Source: Streptomyces melanogenes
Lineage (GTDB): Bacteria; Actinomycetota; Actinomycetes; Streptomycetales; Streptomycetaceae
Assembly: GCF_014649795.1 (NCBI RefSeq)
Contig: NZ_BMTS01000013.1
Location: forward strand, 205,606-269,605
Direction: 5' to 3'
Length of the DNA: 64,000 bases
Shown here: piece after piece, positions 25,295 to 33,488 of the stretch
Layout: each line of letters starts with the position of its first letter
Position numbering within the stretch: the stretch's first letter is position 1
Translations under genes and position numbers: made by a program
The notes under the pieces: generated by a model
The model's input: only the letters and a program-made list of their open reading frames with translations
Databases searched by the model: none
What the model was told of the DNA's origin: nothing

Positions 25295-26434
25295 TTACCC
25301 GAGCGGGTGCGCGGCCAGCAGGTCGCCGAGGGCTTCCTCGTGGGCCGCGGCCGGGCCGAGTGACAGTTCCAGTTGCTTGGCCCAGGCGTGGTAGCGGTGC
25401 AGGGGGTAGTCGGTGTCGGCGCCGAAGCCGCCGTGCAGGTGCTGTGCGGTCTGTACGACTCTGCGTACGCCGTCGGAGGCCCAGATCTTCGCCACCGCCA
25501 CGTCGCCGGAAAGGGGCAGTGCTCCCCCGGCGCCGGTGCTGATGCGCCACGCGGCCTGCCAGAGGGTGGCCTCCATCGCGCGCAGGTCGATGTACCGGTC
25601 GGCGGCCTGGACGGCGACCGCCTGGAAGGTGGCGATGGGGAACCCGAACTGTTCGCGTTTCCCGGTGTATTCGCTGGTCATCGCGAGTACGCCCTCGCCC
25701 AGGCCGAGCGCGAGCGCACAGGTGCCGGTGGCCAGCAGCTCGCGCAGCCACTCCCAGGCCCCTTCGGCCGTGATGACCGCGGGCGCTTCGATGTGTACGG
25801 AGTCGAGGTGGACCTCTGCGTAGCGTTCGCCGTTGGTGGAGATCTGCTCGGCGAGCGTGATCCCGTCGTGGACGCGGGGGACCAGCGCGAGTACGGAGCG
25901 GCCTTCCCCGGTGTGCGCGGGCACGGCTATGCGGTCCGCGTGCTGCGCCCAGGGCACTCCGGTCTGCACCCCGTCGAGGATCCAGCCGCCGTCGCCGCTC
26001 TCCTGCCGTGCCGTGACCGCGAGTTCGGCGGGGTCGTGGCCGGTGCGGCCGTTGGCCCCGACGGTGAAGACCAGCTCGCCCAGCCCTGCGGCGGGAAGCA
26101 GCTCACGGGCCAACTCGGCGTCCCCGTAACGTTGTACAGCCATCGCCACCGCGCTGCTCTCCAGCAGCGGCACCCGGGCCAGCACCTTCGCGGACTCGCG
26201 CAGCACCAGGCAGAGGGCGATCGTGTCGAGGCCCGCCCCGCCGTACTGGGGGTCGATGGCCAGGCTCAGCAGGTCCGACTCGGCGAGCTTGCCCCACAGC
26301 GGGCGGTCGAACTCCTCGGCCACCGCGCCCTGAGTAAGCGCGGGGCTCGGCACGGCGTCGGGCGAGACTCCTGAGAAGACCGCCTTCGCCGCCTCGACGG
26401 CCGCCTGCTGCTCCTCGGTGAAGGTGAAGTCCAC
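25295..26434 (-). CDS. Acyl-CoA dehydrogenase (FadE-like)
   Basis: A 379-residue flavoprotein predicted to oxidise acyl-CoA to enoyl-CoA. The N-terminal helical domain, beta domain and C-terminal helices are all present (TGKREQFGFPIATFQAVAVQ, the FAD/dimer region; QHLHGGFGADTDYPLHRY, the C-terminal signature). It resembles the FadE subunits that act on steroid side chains more than short-chain fatty-acid enzymes (inference from that C-terminal signature), and no obvious catalytic Glu could be assigned. The GTG at 26434 follows GGGAGGACAG. Its promoter region carries a KstR-like palindrome and a second one. Confidence 0.88.
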   Translation of the reverse strand: MDFTFTEEQQAAVEAAKAVFSGVSPDAVPSPALTQGAVAEEFDRPLWGKLAESDLLSLAIDPQYGGAGLDTIALCLVLRESAKVLARVPLLESSAVAMAVQRYGDAELARELLPAAGLGELVFTVGANGRTGHDPAELAVTARQESGDGGWILDGVQTGVPWAQHADRIAVPAHTGEGRSVLALVPRVHDGITLAEQISTNGERYAEVHLDSVHIEAPAVITAEGAWEWLRELLATGTCALALGLGEGVLAMTSEYTGKREQFGFPIATFQAVAVQAADRYIDLRAMEATLWQAAWRISTGAGGALPLSGDVAVAKIWASDGVRRVVQTAQHLHGGFGADTDYPLHRYHAWAKQLELSLGPAAAHEEALGDLLAAHPLG

Positions 26435-26461
26435 AGAACTGTCCTCCCGGCGCACCGAATC

Positions 26462-26474
26462 TGACGGACCGTCA
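26462..26474. promoter_or_regulatory. Palindrome TGACGG-A-CCGTCA upstream of acyl-CoA dehydrogenase
   Basis: A perfect 6-1-6 palindrome, 28 bases upstream of the GTG start, adjacent to the KstR-like box. It overlaps the likely promoter or 5' leader of the minus-strand gene. The regulator is unknown. Confidence 0.6.
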
Positions 26475-26477
26475 AGA

Positions 26478-26491
26478 TAGAACAGGTTCTA
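26478..26491. promoter_or_regulatory. KstR-like operator TAGAACAGGTTCTA
   Basis: An inverted repeat TAGAAC-AG-GTTCTA that fits the actinobacterial KstR consensus TnnAACnnGTTnnA at every fixed position. It lies 44 bases upstream of the FadE-like gene. No KstR gene is in the window. Confidence 0.65.
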
Positions 26492-26588
26492 GCGGATGGG
26501 AATGGCTGGTGCCGCCCGATGAGCAGAACTTTGGGGGGCTTCCCCTCCCCCCGCCCACCCCCGCCCCACCCCTCCCCCAACCCCCACC

Positions 26589-27644
26589 TCACCGATCGAA
26601 GTCCAGCTCCACTTCCTTCGTCGCAGGGTGCGACTGGCAGGCCAGTACGTAGCCCGCCTCGGTCTCGTCCTCCTCCAGGGCGAAGTTGCGGTCCATGCGC
26701 ACCTCGCCCGAGACCAGGAACGCGCGGCAGGTGCCGCACACCCCGCCCTTGCAGGCGTACGGGGCGTCCGAGCGGGCTCGCAGCACCGTGTCCAGGAGCT
26801 TCTCGCCGTCCTGGACCGGCCAGGTGCCGGAGCGGCCGTGGAGCGTTGCGGTCAGCGTGGCGTGCGCCGGGGCCGAGGCGGCCGCGGTGCTCTGCGCGGG
26901 GGCCTCGTCGACGTGGAAGATCTCCTCGTGGATGCGGCCGCGTGCGACGCCCAGCTCGCGCAGGGCCCGCTCGGCGCCCTGGACCAGGCCGAACGGTCCG
27001 CACAGGTACCAGCCGTCGACCTCCTCCACGGGGAGCAGCGCGGGCAGCAGCGCCGTCAGCCGCTCATGGTCGAGCCGTCCGGAGGGCAGGCCGGACTGCT
27101 GCTCTTCCCGGGAGAGCGCGGTGACCAGCTGGAACCGGTCGGGGAAGCGGTCCTTCAGGTCCGCCGTCTCTTCCAGGAACATGGTGGACGACACCGTGCG
27201 GTCGCTGCGTATGAGGCAGAAGCGGGCTTCGGGCTCCCGCTCCAGCAGGGTGGTGGCGATGGACAGCACCGGGGTGATGCCGCTGCCGCCGACGACGGCC
27301 ACGAAGTATCCGGCGCGGGGCTCCAGGATGAAGCGGCCCATCGGCTCCATGACGTCGACGACGTCGCCGACGGTGAGTTCCTTGAAGGCGTACGTGGAGA
27401 ACTCGCCGCCTTCGACGAGGCGGATGCCGACGCGCAGGACCGGCGTGCCGGGCTGTTCGACGGCGGGCGCGCAGATCGAGTACGTACGGCGGATCTCCTG
27501 GCCCTGCACGATGCGACGCAGCGCGAGGTGCTGGCCGGGGCGGTGCCGGTAGGCCTCGCGCAGGTCGGGCGGCACGTCGAAGGTGACGGTCACCGAGTCG
27601 TCCGTGAGCCGTTCGACTTCACTCACCCGGAGTGGATGGAACAT
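26589..27644 (-). CDS. paaE: Phenylacetyl-CoA 1,2-epoxidase reductase subunit PaaE
   Basis: A 351-residue reductase that passes electrons from NADPH through FAD and a 2Fe-2S centre to the PaaAC oxygenase, which epoxidises phenylacetyl-CoA. FAD-binding RRTYSICAP, NAD(P)-binding VVGGSGITPVLSI and CGPFGLV, then a plant-type ferredoxin domain with ACKGGVCGTCRAF and a fourth Cys in LACQSHP. The ATG directly follows the paaD stop (TAGATG). It is the last gene of paaABCDE. No hairpin is evident after it, only a C-rich stretch. Confidence 0.96.
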   Translation of the reverse strand: MFHPLRVSEVERLTDDSVTVTFDVPPDLREAYRHRPGQHLALRRIVQGQEIRRTYSICAPAVEQPGTPVLRVGIRLVEGGEFSTYAFKELTVGDVVDVMEPMGRFILEPRAGYFVAVVGGSGITPVLSIATTLLEREPEARFCLIRSDRTVSSTMFLEETADLKDRFPDRFQLVTALSREEQQSGLPSGRLDHERLTALLPALLPVEEVDGWYLCGPFGLVQGAERALRELGVARGRIHEEIFHVDEAPAQSTAAASAPAHATLTATLHGRSGTWPVQDGEKLLDTVLRARSDAPYACKGGVCGTCRAFLVSGEVRMDRNFALEEDETEAGYVLACQSHPATKEVELDFDR

Positions 27645-28163
27645 CTACAACTCCTTGAAGTGGTCGAACGGTTCGCGGCAGGCCACGCAGCGGCGCAGGG
27701 CCTTGCACGCCGTGGAGGAGAACCGGCTCAGCAGCTCGGTGTCGGTGGAGCCGCAGTGGGGGCAGCGCACGGAGAGGGTGAGGGCGACGGGTCCCTCGGC
27801 GGTGTGGGGCCGGGGTGGCGCTATCCCGAACTCGGCCAGTTTGCGGCGGCCTTCGGCGCTGATGTCGTCGGTCGACCAGGCGGGGGAGAGCACCCGGACG
27901 ACCGAGACGTCCGGGATTCCGTTCTCGTGCAGTACCTGTTCGATGTCGGCGGTCATCGCCTCTATGGCGGGGCAGCCGGTGTAGGTGGGGGTCAGCTGGA
28001 CGGTGACCTTGCCGGGGCTGTCCAGGTGGACTCCGCGCAGGACGCCGAGTTCCTCCAGGGTGAGGACGGGCAGCTCGGGGTCGGGGACGGATCCGGCGAG
28101 CCGGGCCAGTTCCTGTTCCAGCGGTGTCATGGCGGCCGTGGCCGCGGCCGTGCCGGTCACCAT
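27645..28163 (-). CDS. paaD: Phenylacetate degradation protein PaaD
   Basis: A 172-residue MIP18/SufT-like protein thought to help assemble the iron-sulfur or diiron centres of the epoxidase. The DUF59-type domain shows VPDPELPVLTLEELGVL and PTYTGCPAIEAM; the C-terminus has a zinc-ribbon-like Cys set (CPHCGST, then STACKALRRCVACREPF). ATG at 28163 and GTG at 28160 are both possible; the GTG overlaps the paaC stop. The gene sits between paaC and paaE with no gaps. Confidence 0.94.
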   Translation of the reverse strand: MVTGTAAATAAMTPLEQELARLAGSVPDPELPVLTLEELGVLRGVHLDSPGKVTVQLTPTYTGCPAIEAMTADIEQVLHENGIPDVSVVRVLSPAWSTDDISAEGRRKLAEFGIAPPRPHTAEGPVALTLSVRCPHCGSTDTELLSRFSSTACKALRRCVACREPFDHFKEL

Positions 28164-28912
28164 GTCGCCCCCGGGTGGCTGCGGTGCAGGTGCTGCATTT
28201 CGGCGAGCATCCGTCCGAACGGTTCGGTGTGCAGGCCCTGGCGGCCGGCTCCGGCGGCCCAGGCGCCGGTCCTGGGGCCTTCGGGGACGGTGAGGGTGGC
28301 CTGTCGCAGCACCGAGGTGACGGAGGCGAGCCAGGTCCGCTCGGTGTCCTGCCAGTCGATGTCGACGCCGTCAACGGGCTGGAACATCTCTCCGGTGAAC
28401 CGCCACAGCGCTTCGCAGGCGCGCTGCATCCGCCGGTGGCTCTCTTCGGTGCCGTCGCCCAGGCGCAGGGTCCACTGTTCGGCGTGGTCCTGGTGGTAGG
28501 CGACTTCCTTGACCGCCTTGGCGGCGAGCCCGGCGAGTTCGCTGTCGCCGGTGGCGAGCTGTCCGTAGAGCAGCTTCTGGTAGGTCGAGAAGTAGAGCTG
28601 GCGGGCGATGGTGTGGGCGAAGTCGCCGTTGGGCTGTTCGACCAGCTGGAGGTTGCGGAAGGCCCGTTCCTCGCGCAGATAGGCCAGTTCGTCCTCGTCG
28701 CCGGCGAGGGAGAGCATGACGCGGGCCTGGCCGAGCAGGTCGAGTGCGATGTTGGCGAGGGCCACTTCCTCTTCGAGGACGGGGGCGTGTCCGGCCCACT
28801 CCCCCAGCCGGTGCGAGAGCACCAGCGCGTCGTCGCCGAGGGCCAGCGCGGCCGCGGTCGCGGACGTGTCCGCCGTCTTCTCCGTGGTCGGAGTGGGGGC
28901 CGGGGTCGTCAC
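28157..28912 (-). CDS. paaC: Phenylacetyl-CoA 1,2-epoxidase structural subunit PaaC
   Basis: A 251-residue helical ferritin-like subunit that pairs with PaaA but lacks a functional diiron site in characterised homologues. Landmarks: DDALVLSHRLGEWAGHAPVLEEE at the start, ANIALDLLGQARVMLSLAGDEDELAY, and VAYHQDHAEQWTLRLGDGTEES. The GTG at 28912 overlaps the paaB stop (GTGA); the frame is open upstream through paaB but that is out-of-frame noise. Confidence 0.95.
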   Translation of the reverse strand: MTTPAPTPTTEKTADTSATAAALALGDDALVLSHRLGEWAGHAPVLEEEVALANIALDLLGQARVMLSLAGDEDELAYLREERAFRNLQLVEQPNGDFAHTIARQLYFSTYQKLLYGQLATGDSELAGLAAKAVKEVAYHQDHAEQWTLRLGDGTEESHRRMQRACEALWRFTGEMFQPVDGVDIDWQDTERTWLASVTSVLRQATLTVPEGPRTGAWAAGAGRQGLHTEPFGRMLAEMQHLHRSHPGATW

Positions 28913-29196
28913 AGGTGCTTCACCCCTTCCGGGATCTCGTAGAAGGTCGGGTGGCGGTAGGGCTTGTCGCCGGCCGGTTCGAAGAAGGAGTCCTTCTCGT
29001 CGGGGGAGGAGGCGGTGACGGCGGTGGAGGGCACCACCCAGATGGAGACGCCTTCGGACCGTCGGGTGTACAGGTCGCGCGCGTTGCGCAGCGCCATCTG
29101 CGCGTCCGGGGCGTGCAGGCTTCCGGCGTGGGTGTGGGACAGTCCGCGGCGCGAGCGCACGAATACCTCCCACAGCGGCCAGTCGTGTGCGGTCAT
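28909..29196 (-). CDS. paaB: Phenylacetyl-CoA 1,2-epoxidase subunit PaaB
   Basis: A 95-residue small subunit that bridges the PaaAC heterodimers. WPLWEVFVRSRRGLSHTHAGSLHAPDAQMA is family-typical (shown here by WPLWEVFVRSRRGLSH), with the expected C-terminus FYEIPEGVKHL. The ATG at 29196 overlaps the paaA stop by 4 bases and is preceded by GGGGAGGCAACGGC. Between paaA and paaC. Confidence 0.95.
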   Translation of the reverse strand: MTAHDWPLWEVFVRSRRGLSHTHAGSLHAPDAQMALRNARDLYTRRSEGVSIWVVPSTAVTASSPDEKDSFFEPAGDKPYRHPTFYEIPEGVKHL

Positions 29197-30197
29197 GCCG
29201 TTGCCTCCCCGTTGTTGTGCTGCTTGGTCGCGTACGCGGCGGCCGCGTCGCGGACCCAGGCGCCTTCCTCGTGGGCTCGGCGCCGCTGGGTGAGCCGTTG
29301 TTCGTTGCAGGGTCCGTTGCCCTTGAGGACGTCCCAGAACTCGGTCCAGTCGATGGCCCCGAAGTCGTGGTGTCCCCGCTCCTCGTTCCACCGCAGGTCG
29401 GGGTCGGGGAGGGTGAGGCCGAGGGCCTCGGCCTGGGGGACGCAGATGTCGACGAAGCGCTGGCGCAGCTCGTCGTTCGAGTGCCGCTTGATCTTCCAGG
29501 CCATGGACTGCGCCGAGTGGGACGACTCGTCGTCGGGCGGGCCGAACATCATCAGCGAGGGCCACCACCAGCGGTCCACCGCGTCCTGCGCCATCGCGTG
29601 CTGTTCCGGGGTGCCCTGGGAGAGGGCGAGGAGCAGTTCGTACCCCTGGCGCTGGTGGAAGGACTCCTCCTTGCAGACGCGGACCATCGCCCGTGCGTAC
29701 GGCCCGTAGGAGCAGCGGCAGAGGGGGACCTGGTTGGTGATGGCGGCGCCGTCCACGAGCCAGCCGATGGCGCCGACGTCGGCCCAGGTCAGGGTGGGGT
29801 AGTTGAAGATCGACGAGTACTTCTGGCGGCCCGAGTGGAGCTTGTCGAGCAGCTCGTCGCGGCTGACGCCGAGGGTTTCCGCCGCGCTGTAGAGATACAG
29901 CCCGTGGCCCGCCTCGTCCTGCACCTTCGCCATGAGGATCGCCTTGCGGCGCAGTGAGGGCGCGCGGGTGATCCAGTTGGACTCGGGCTGCATGCCGATG
30001 ATCTCGGAGTGGGCGTGCTGCGCTATCTGGCGGACCAGCGAGGCCCGGTAGGCCTCGGGCATCCAGTCGCGCGGCTCGATGCGCTCGTCGGCGGCCACGG
30101 CGGCGTCGAACGCCGCCGCGTATGCCGACGCGTCCTTCTCGTCCGCCGCTGGTGAGCCGTGCTTGTTGGTGCCGGTCTCCGCGGTCACTGCCGTCAT
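29193..30197 (-). CDS. paaA: Phenylacetyl-CoA 1,2-epoxidase catalytic subunit PaaA
   Basis: A 334-residue diiron oxygenase that inserts one oxygen into the aromatic ring of phenylacetyl-CoA, forming the ring epoxide. The metal-ligand segments are clear: AKVQDEAGHGLYLY and VCKEESFHQRQGYELL, each contributing Glu and His. The substrate-pocket region WWWPSLMMFGPPDDES is intact. The ATG at 30197 is the first gene of the operon; the upstream 154 bases hold an ACCGNNCGNNCGGT box, a second palindrome and a DnaA box, shared with the divergent DUF5819 gene. Confidence 0.96.
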   Translation of the reverse strand: MTAVTAETGTNKHGSPAADEKDASAYAAAFDAAVAADERIEPRDWMPEAYRASLVRQIAQHAHSEIIGMQPESNWITRAPSLRRKAILMAKVQDEAGHGLYLYSAAETLGVSRDELLDKLHSGRQKYSSIFNYPTLTWADVGAIGWLVDGAAITNQVPLCRCSYGPYARAMVRVCKEESFHQRQGYELLLALSQGTPEQHAMAQDAVDRWWWPSLMMFGPPDDESSHSAQSMAWKIKRHSNDELRQRFVDICVPQAEALGLTLPDPDLRWNEERGHHDFGAIDWTEFWDVLKGNGPCNEQRLTQRRRAHEEGAWVRDAAAAYATKQHNNGEATA

Positions 30198-30253
30198 CCG
30201 AGCCCCCTGCCGAGCTGTCGATTCCGGGCCGTCCGCCGGGCCACTCGCTCCCG

Positions 30254-30267
30254 ACCGATCGTTCGGT
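30254..30267. promoter_or_regulatory. PaaR-type operator upstream of paaABCDE
   Basis: ACCGATCGTTCGGT fits ACCGNNCGNNCGGT. Read on the minus strand, the surrounding 20 bases AACCGAACGATCGGTCGGGA are identical to the copy between paaN and paaH. Proposed target of the TetR protein at 36807-37400. Confidence 0.75.
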
Positions 30268-30268
30268 T

Positions 30269-30282
30269 CATTGACTTCAATG
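30269..30282. promoter_or_regulatory. Palindrome CATTGA-CT-TCAATG next to the PaaR box
   Basis: A perfect 6-2-6 inverted repeat one base from the PaaR-type box in the paaA/DUF5819 divergent region. TTGAC inside it could also be a -35 element. Confidence 0.5.
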
Positions 30283-30312
30283 GTGAGTCGGCGGCCCGTA
30301 GGGTGTCAACCC

Positions 30313-30321
30313 TGTGGATAA
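30313..30321 (-). promoter_or_regulatory. DnaA box in paaA/DUF5819 divergent region
   Basis: TTATCCACA on the minus strand (TGTGGATAA on plus), a full match, 31 bases before the DUF5819 start. Confidence 0.6.
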
Positions 30322-30351
30322 CCCAGTGGAGCCGACCGGGATCGGGGCGGG

Positions 30352-31338
30352 ATGGATTCGTACGACGAGAAGGACGTGCCGGGCAGGGAGGAGCAGGCCC
30401 GGCGGCCCGGGCCCGACGCCGCCGACAGCGGCCCGCAAACCGCCCCTGGTGCTGCCGCACCCACTCCGACCAGCGAAGACGTGAACCCGACCGGTGCGCC
30501 GGACGCATCCGCCTTCGCTTTCGGCACGCCGGACGCACCCGCCTCCGCGCCTGGCGCCTCGGCCACGCCCGCTCCCGACGCCTCGAACACGCCCGCCCCC
30601 GCGCACGGCGTGTCCGCCCCCGCCTCCGCGGCCATCACGGCTCACGAGTCCCCCGCACCCGGCGTCCCCGGGCGCGGTATCGCCGGGCTCTCGCTCCCGT
30701 ACCAGGTGGCGGCCGCGCTCGCGCTGGCCGGTGTCGCCGTGGTGGGGCTCGTCCACATCGCCATGGTGTTCCTGCACGTCGCGCCGTCGAACACGGTCAC
30801 CAAGCAGCACGGCAAGGTCGTCGACGACTGGATCTATCCCGAGTTCGAGCAGAACTGGAAGCTCTTCGCTCCCAATCCACTCCAGCAGAACATCGCGGTC
30901 CAGGCACGCGCCGAGATCCGCATGGCGGACGGGACCCGCAAGACGACCGGCTGGATCGACCTGTCCGCCGGGGACGGCTCCGGCATCCGCGGCAACCCGC
31001 TGCCGAGCCACACCCAGCAGAACGAGCTGCGCCGGGGCTGGGAGTTCTTCATCAACTCCCACACCGACGACAACAAGCCCAACGGCCTGCGCGGCGAGCT
31101 CTCCGACCGCTACATCCACCGGATCGTGATGCTCCGCCTCGGCGCGCGGCGTGACGGCGGGACCGTCGAGCGTGTACAGGTCAGGTCCGTGACGACGTCC
31201 GTGAAGGCTCCGCGGTGGAGCGACGAGAAGATCGACACCCGGCCGTACTACCGGGTCGTCCCCTGGTGGACCGTGACCCCCGCCGATCTCCCGGCCGGCG
31301 CCGGTTCCGCCGACGCGCGGACGGAGGCGGGCCGATGA
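30352..31338 (+). CDS. DUF5819 family protein
   Basis: A 328-residue protein: ~110 residues of Pro/Ala/Ser-rich cytoplasmic low complexity, one transmembrane helix (VAAALALAGVAVVGLVHIAM), then a ~175-residue extracytoplasmic domain (YPEFEQNWKLFAPNPLQQN, ARAEIRMADGTRKTTGWIDL, TRPYYRVVPWWTVTP). WKLFAPNP is the family hallmark. DUF5819 genes are typically followed by an HTTM gene, as here with a 4-base overlap, so the two products probably work together at the membrane. The function is unknown. The ATG at 30352 follows GGGGCGGG. Confidence 0.88.
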   Translation: MDSYDEKDVPGREEQARRPGPDAADSGPQTAPGAAAPTPTSEDVNPTGAPDASAFAFGTPDAPASAPGASATPAPDASNTPAPAHGVSAPASAAITAHESPAPGVPGRGIAGLSLPYQVAAALALAGVAVVGLVHIAMVFLHVAPSNTVTKQHGKVVDDWIYPEFEQNWKLFAPNPLQQNIAVQARAEIRMADGTRKTTGWIDLSAGDGSGIRGNPLPSHTQQNELRRGWEFFINSHTDDNKPNGLRGELSDRYIHRIVMLRLGARRDGGTVERVQVRSVTTSVKAPRWSDEKIDTRPYYRVVPWWTVTPADLPAGAGSADARTEAGR

Positions 31339-32735
31339 ACGAGTCGATGAACGAGTCGATGAGCGAATCCATGAGCGAGCCCATGAGTGAGGCGGTGAGC
31401 GGGTCGGTGAGGGGCACGACGACGAGCGAGGCGACCGGCGAGGCTCCGGGCGCGCAGCCTTGTGCGCCGCGTGCACCCCACGAGTCACAGGGATGGCACG
31501 CATCCCTTGAGCACCAAGCACCCCACACGCCCCCCGTCTCCGCCCCCGCCCCTGTCGCCGAGTCCAAGCCCGCCCAGGCCCTGCGCCGGGTCACGGGCGC
31601 CGCGCTCGGGCCGTACCAGAGCGCCGTCGTCCGTATCGGCTTCTCCGCGACCTGGCTGCTCTTCCTGCTGCGCGAGCTGCCGCACCGCCGTGAGCTGTAC
31701 GGCCCCGACGGGCCGTGGAGCTGGGACATGGCCCAGCGGCTCGTCTCCGGCAACCACGCCTTCACGGCGCTGCTGTGGACGGACAGCACGCTCTGGTTCG
31801 AGGTCGTGTACGCCGTCGCCGTGCTCTCCAGCGCGCTGCTGATGCTCGGGTGGCGCACCCGCACCATGTCCGTGCTGTTCATGGTGGGTGTCCTTTCGCT
31901 GCAGAATCGGTCCGTCTTCATGGGGGACGGCGGTGACAACGTCATCCACCTCATGGCGATCTATCTGGTGCTCACCCGCTGCGGCCAGGTCTGGTCGCTG
32001 GACGCGCGGCGCCGCGAGCGGGCCGCCGCCCGCGCCGCCGAGTCCGGCGAGCCGGTGCCGGACCGGGTGGGGATCGTGCTGTGGGCCGTCCTCGGGGTCG
32101 CCCTCGCCGGCGTCACCCTGCTCGGTGACGCCGGTGGCGGCTGGCTGCTGATCTTCTGGGGTCTGTGGGTGGTGCAGGCGCTGTGGTGGGCGGCCGGGCG
32201 GTACGCCCAGGGCGATCCGCGCGCTCTGCTCGATGTCGTCGCCAACCTCGCGCACAACGCCACCATGGTCGTGATCATGGCCGAGGTCTGTCTGATCTAC
32301 GCGACCGCCGGCTGGTACAAGATCCAGGGTTCGCGCTGGCAGGACGGCACCGCGCTCTACTACCCGCTGCACCTGGACTACTTCTCGCCCTGGCCCGCCC
32401 TGTCGGACATCCTCGGCGGCAGCGGCCTGATCGTCATGCTGCTCACCTATGGAACGGTCGCCGTCCAGGTGGCGTTCCCGTTCACGCTCTTCAACCGGCG
32501 GGTCAAGAACGTCCTGCTGGTGGCGATGATGCTGGAGCACGCGGGCATCGCGCTGCTGCTCGGGCTGCCGTTCTTCTCGCTCGCGATGATCGCGGCGGAC
32601 GCGGTGTTCCTGCCCACCGGCTTCCTGCGGTGGCTGGGCGGCCGTGTCGGGCGGCTGCGGGAGCGGCTGGCGGCACGGGTGGCCCCGCAGCGGTGTGCGG
32701 ACGAGGAGCAGCGGCCCCGTACGCTCGTGGCGTGA
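31335..32735 (+). CDS. HTTM domain-containing multi-pass membrane protein
   Basis: A 466-residue protein with the HTTM (vitamin K-dependent gamma-carboxylase-like) fold: helices such as VVRIGFSATWLLFLLREL, VVYAVAVLSSALLMLGWRTR, LIFWGLWVVQALWWAAG and MVVIMAEVCLIYATAGWYKIQ, plus LMAIYLVLTRCG and MMLEHAGIALLLGLPFFS. The bacterial members have no proven substrate. The N-terminus before residue ~75 is low complexity; its first 25 residues come from a 12-bp tandem repeat (MNES/MSES units), so the true start could be any of several in-frame ATGs. It overlaps the DUF5819 gene by 4 bases and the TrmH gene by 4. Confidence 0.88.
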   Translation: MNESMNESMSESMSEPMSEAVSGSVRGTTTSEATGEAPGAQPCAPRAPHESQGWHASLEHQAPHTPPVSAPAPVAESKPAQALRRVTGAALGPYQSAVVRIGFSATWLLFLLRELPHRRELYGPDGPWSWDMAQRLVSGNHAFTALLWTDSTLWFEVVYAVAVLSSALLMLGWRTRTMSVLFMVGVLSLQNRSVFMGDGGDNVIHLMAIYLVLTRCGQVWSLDARRRERAAARAAESGEPVPDRVGIVLWAVLGVALAGVTLLGDAGGGWLLIFWGLWVVQALWWAAGRYAQGDPRALLDVVANLAHNATMVVIMAEVCLIYATAGWYKIQGSRWQDGTALYYPLHLDYFSPWPALSDILGGSGLIVMLLTYGTVAVQVAFPFTLFNRRVKNVLLVAMMLEHAGIALLLGLPFFSLAMIAADAVFLPTGFLRWLGGRVGRLRERLAARVAPQRCADEEQRPRTLVA

Positions 32736-33430
32736 GCAGCGAGACCAGTCCCCGCCCGTCCCCTTCCGCCGATGCCCCGGCCGAGGAGCCGCTTCAGTAC
32801 GACGAGGGCTACTCGCCCGAGGTCGGTGTCGGGCCGCACCCGCTGCCCTGGCCGCAGGGGGAGCGGTACGACCCGGAGCTGCTCGCGCACGGCGACCGGC
32901 GCAATGTCGTCGACGCGTACCGCTACTGGACGCGCGAGGCGATCGTCGCGGACCTGGACACCCGCCGCCACGACTTCCATGTGGCGGTGGAGAACTGGGG
33001 CCACGACTTCAACATCGGTTCCGTCGTACGGACCGCCAACGCCTTCCTGGCGAAGGAGATCCACATCGTGGGGCGGCGGCGTTGGAACCGGCGCGGCGCG
33101 ATGGTCACCGACCGCTACCAGCACGTCCGCCACCACCCGGACACCGAGTCGCTGACGAAGTGGGCGGCCGCCGAGGGGCTGCCGATCATCGGGATCGACA
33201 ACCTGCCGGGCGCCGTGCCGCTGGAGCGCACGGTGCTGCCCCGGCGGTGTGTGCTGCTGTTCGGGCAGGAGGGGCCGGGCCTCACCGAGCAGGCGCGCGA
33301 GCACGCCTCGGCGGTGTGCTCGATCGCCCAGTTCGGCTCGACCCGGTCGATCAACGCGGGCGCGGCGGCCGCGATCGCGATGCATGCCTGGGTGCAGCGC
33401 TACGCCACCATCCCGGACCCGGCGCTCTGA
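32732..33430 (+). CDS. TrmH-family (SpoU-type) RNA 2'-O-methyltransferase
   Basis: A 232-residue SPOUT methyltransferase using S-adenosylmethionine to methylate tRNA or rRNA ribose. The trefoil-knot motifs are complete: NWGHDFNIGSVVRTANAF (motif 1 with catalytic Arg), LLFGQEGPGLTEQ (motif 2) and TRSINAGAAAAIAMHAW (motif 3). An N-terminal ~75 residues precede the domain. The GTG at 32732 overlaps the HTTM stop (GTGA). The target nucleotide cannot be predicted. A 13-bp hairpin follows the stop. Confidence 0.93.
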   Translation: MSSETSPRPSPSADAPAEEPLQYDEGYSPEVGVGPHPLPWPQGERYDPELLAHGDRRNVVDAYRYWTREAIVADLDTRRHDFHVAVENWGHDFNIGSVVRTANAFLAKEIHIVGRRRWNRRGAMVTDRYQHVRHHPDTESLTKWAAAEGLPIIGIDNLPGAVPLERTVLPRRCVLLFGQEGPGLTEQAREHASAVCSIAQFGSTRSINAGAAAAIAMHAWVQRYATIPDPAL

Positions 33431-33440
33431 AGCCGCGGGT

Positions 33441-33478
33441 CCGGACCCGGCGCTCCGAGGTGAGGGCGCCGGGTCCGG
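33441..33478. terminator. Bidirectional hairpin between TrmH and paaN genes
   Basis: Perfect 13-bp arms CCGGACCCGGCGC (33441-33453) and complement (33466-33478), loop of 12. Both flanking genes converge here. Confidence 0.85.
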
Positions 33479-33488
33479 TACGCGCGTG

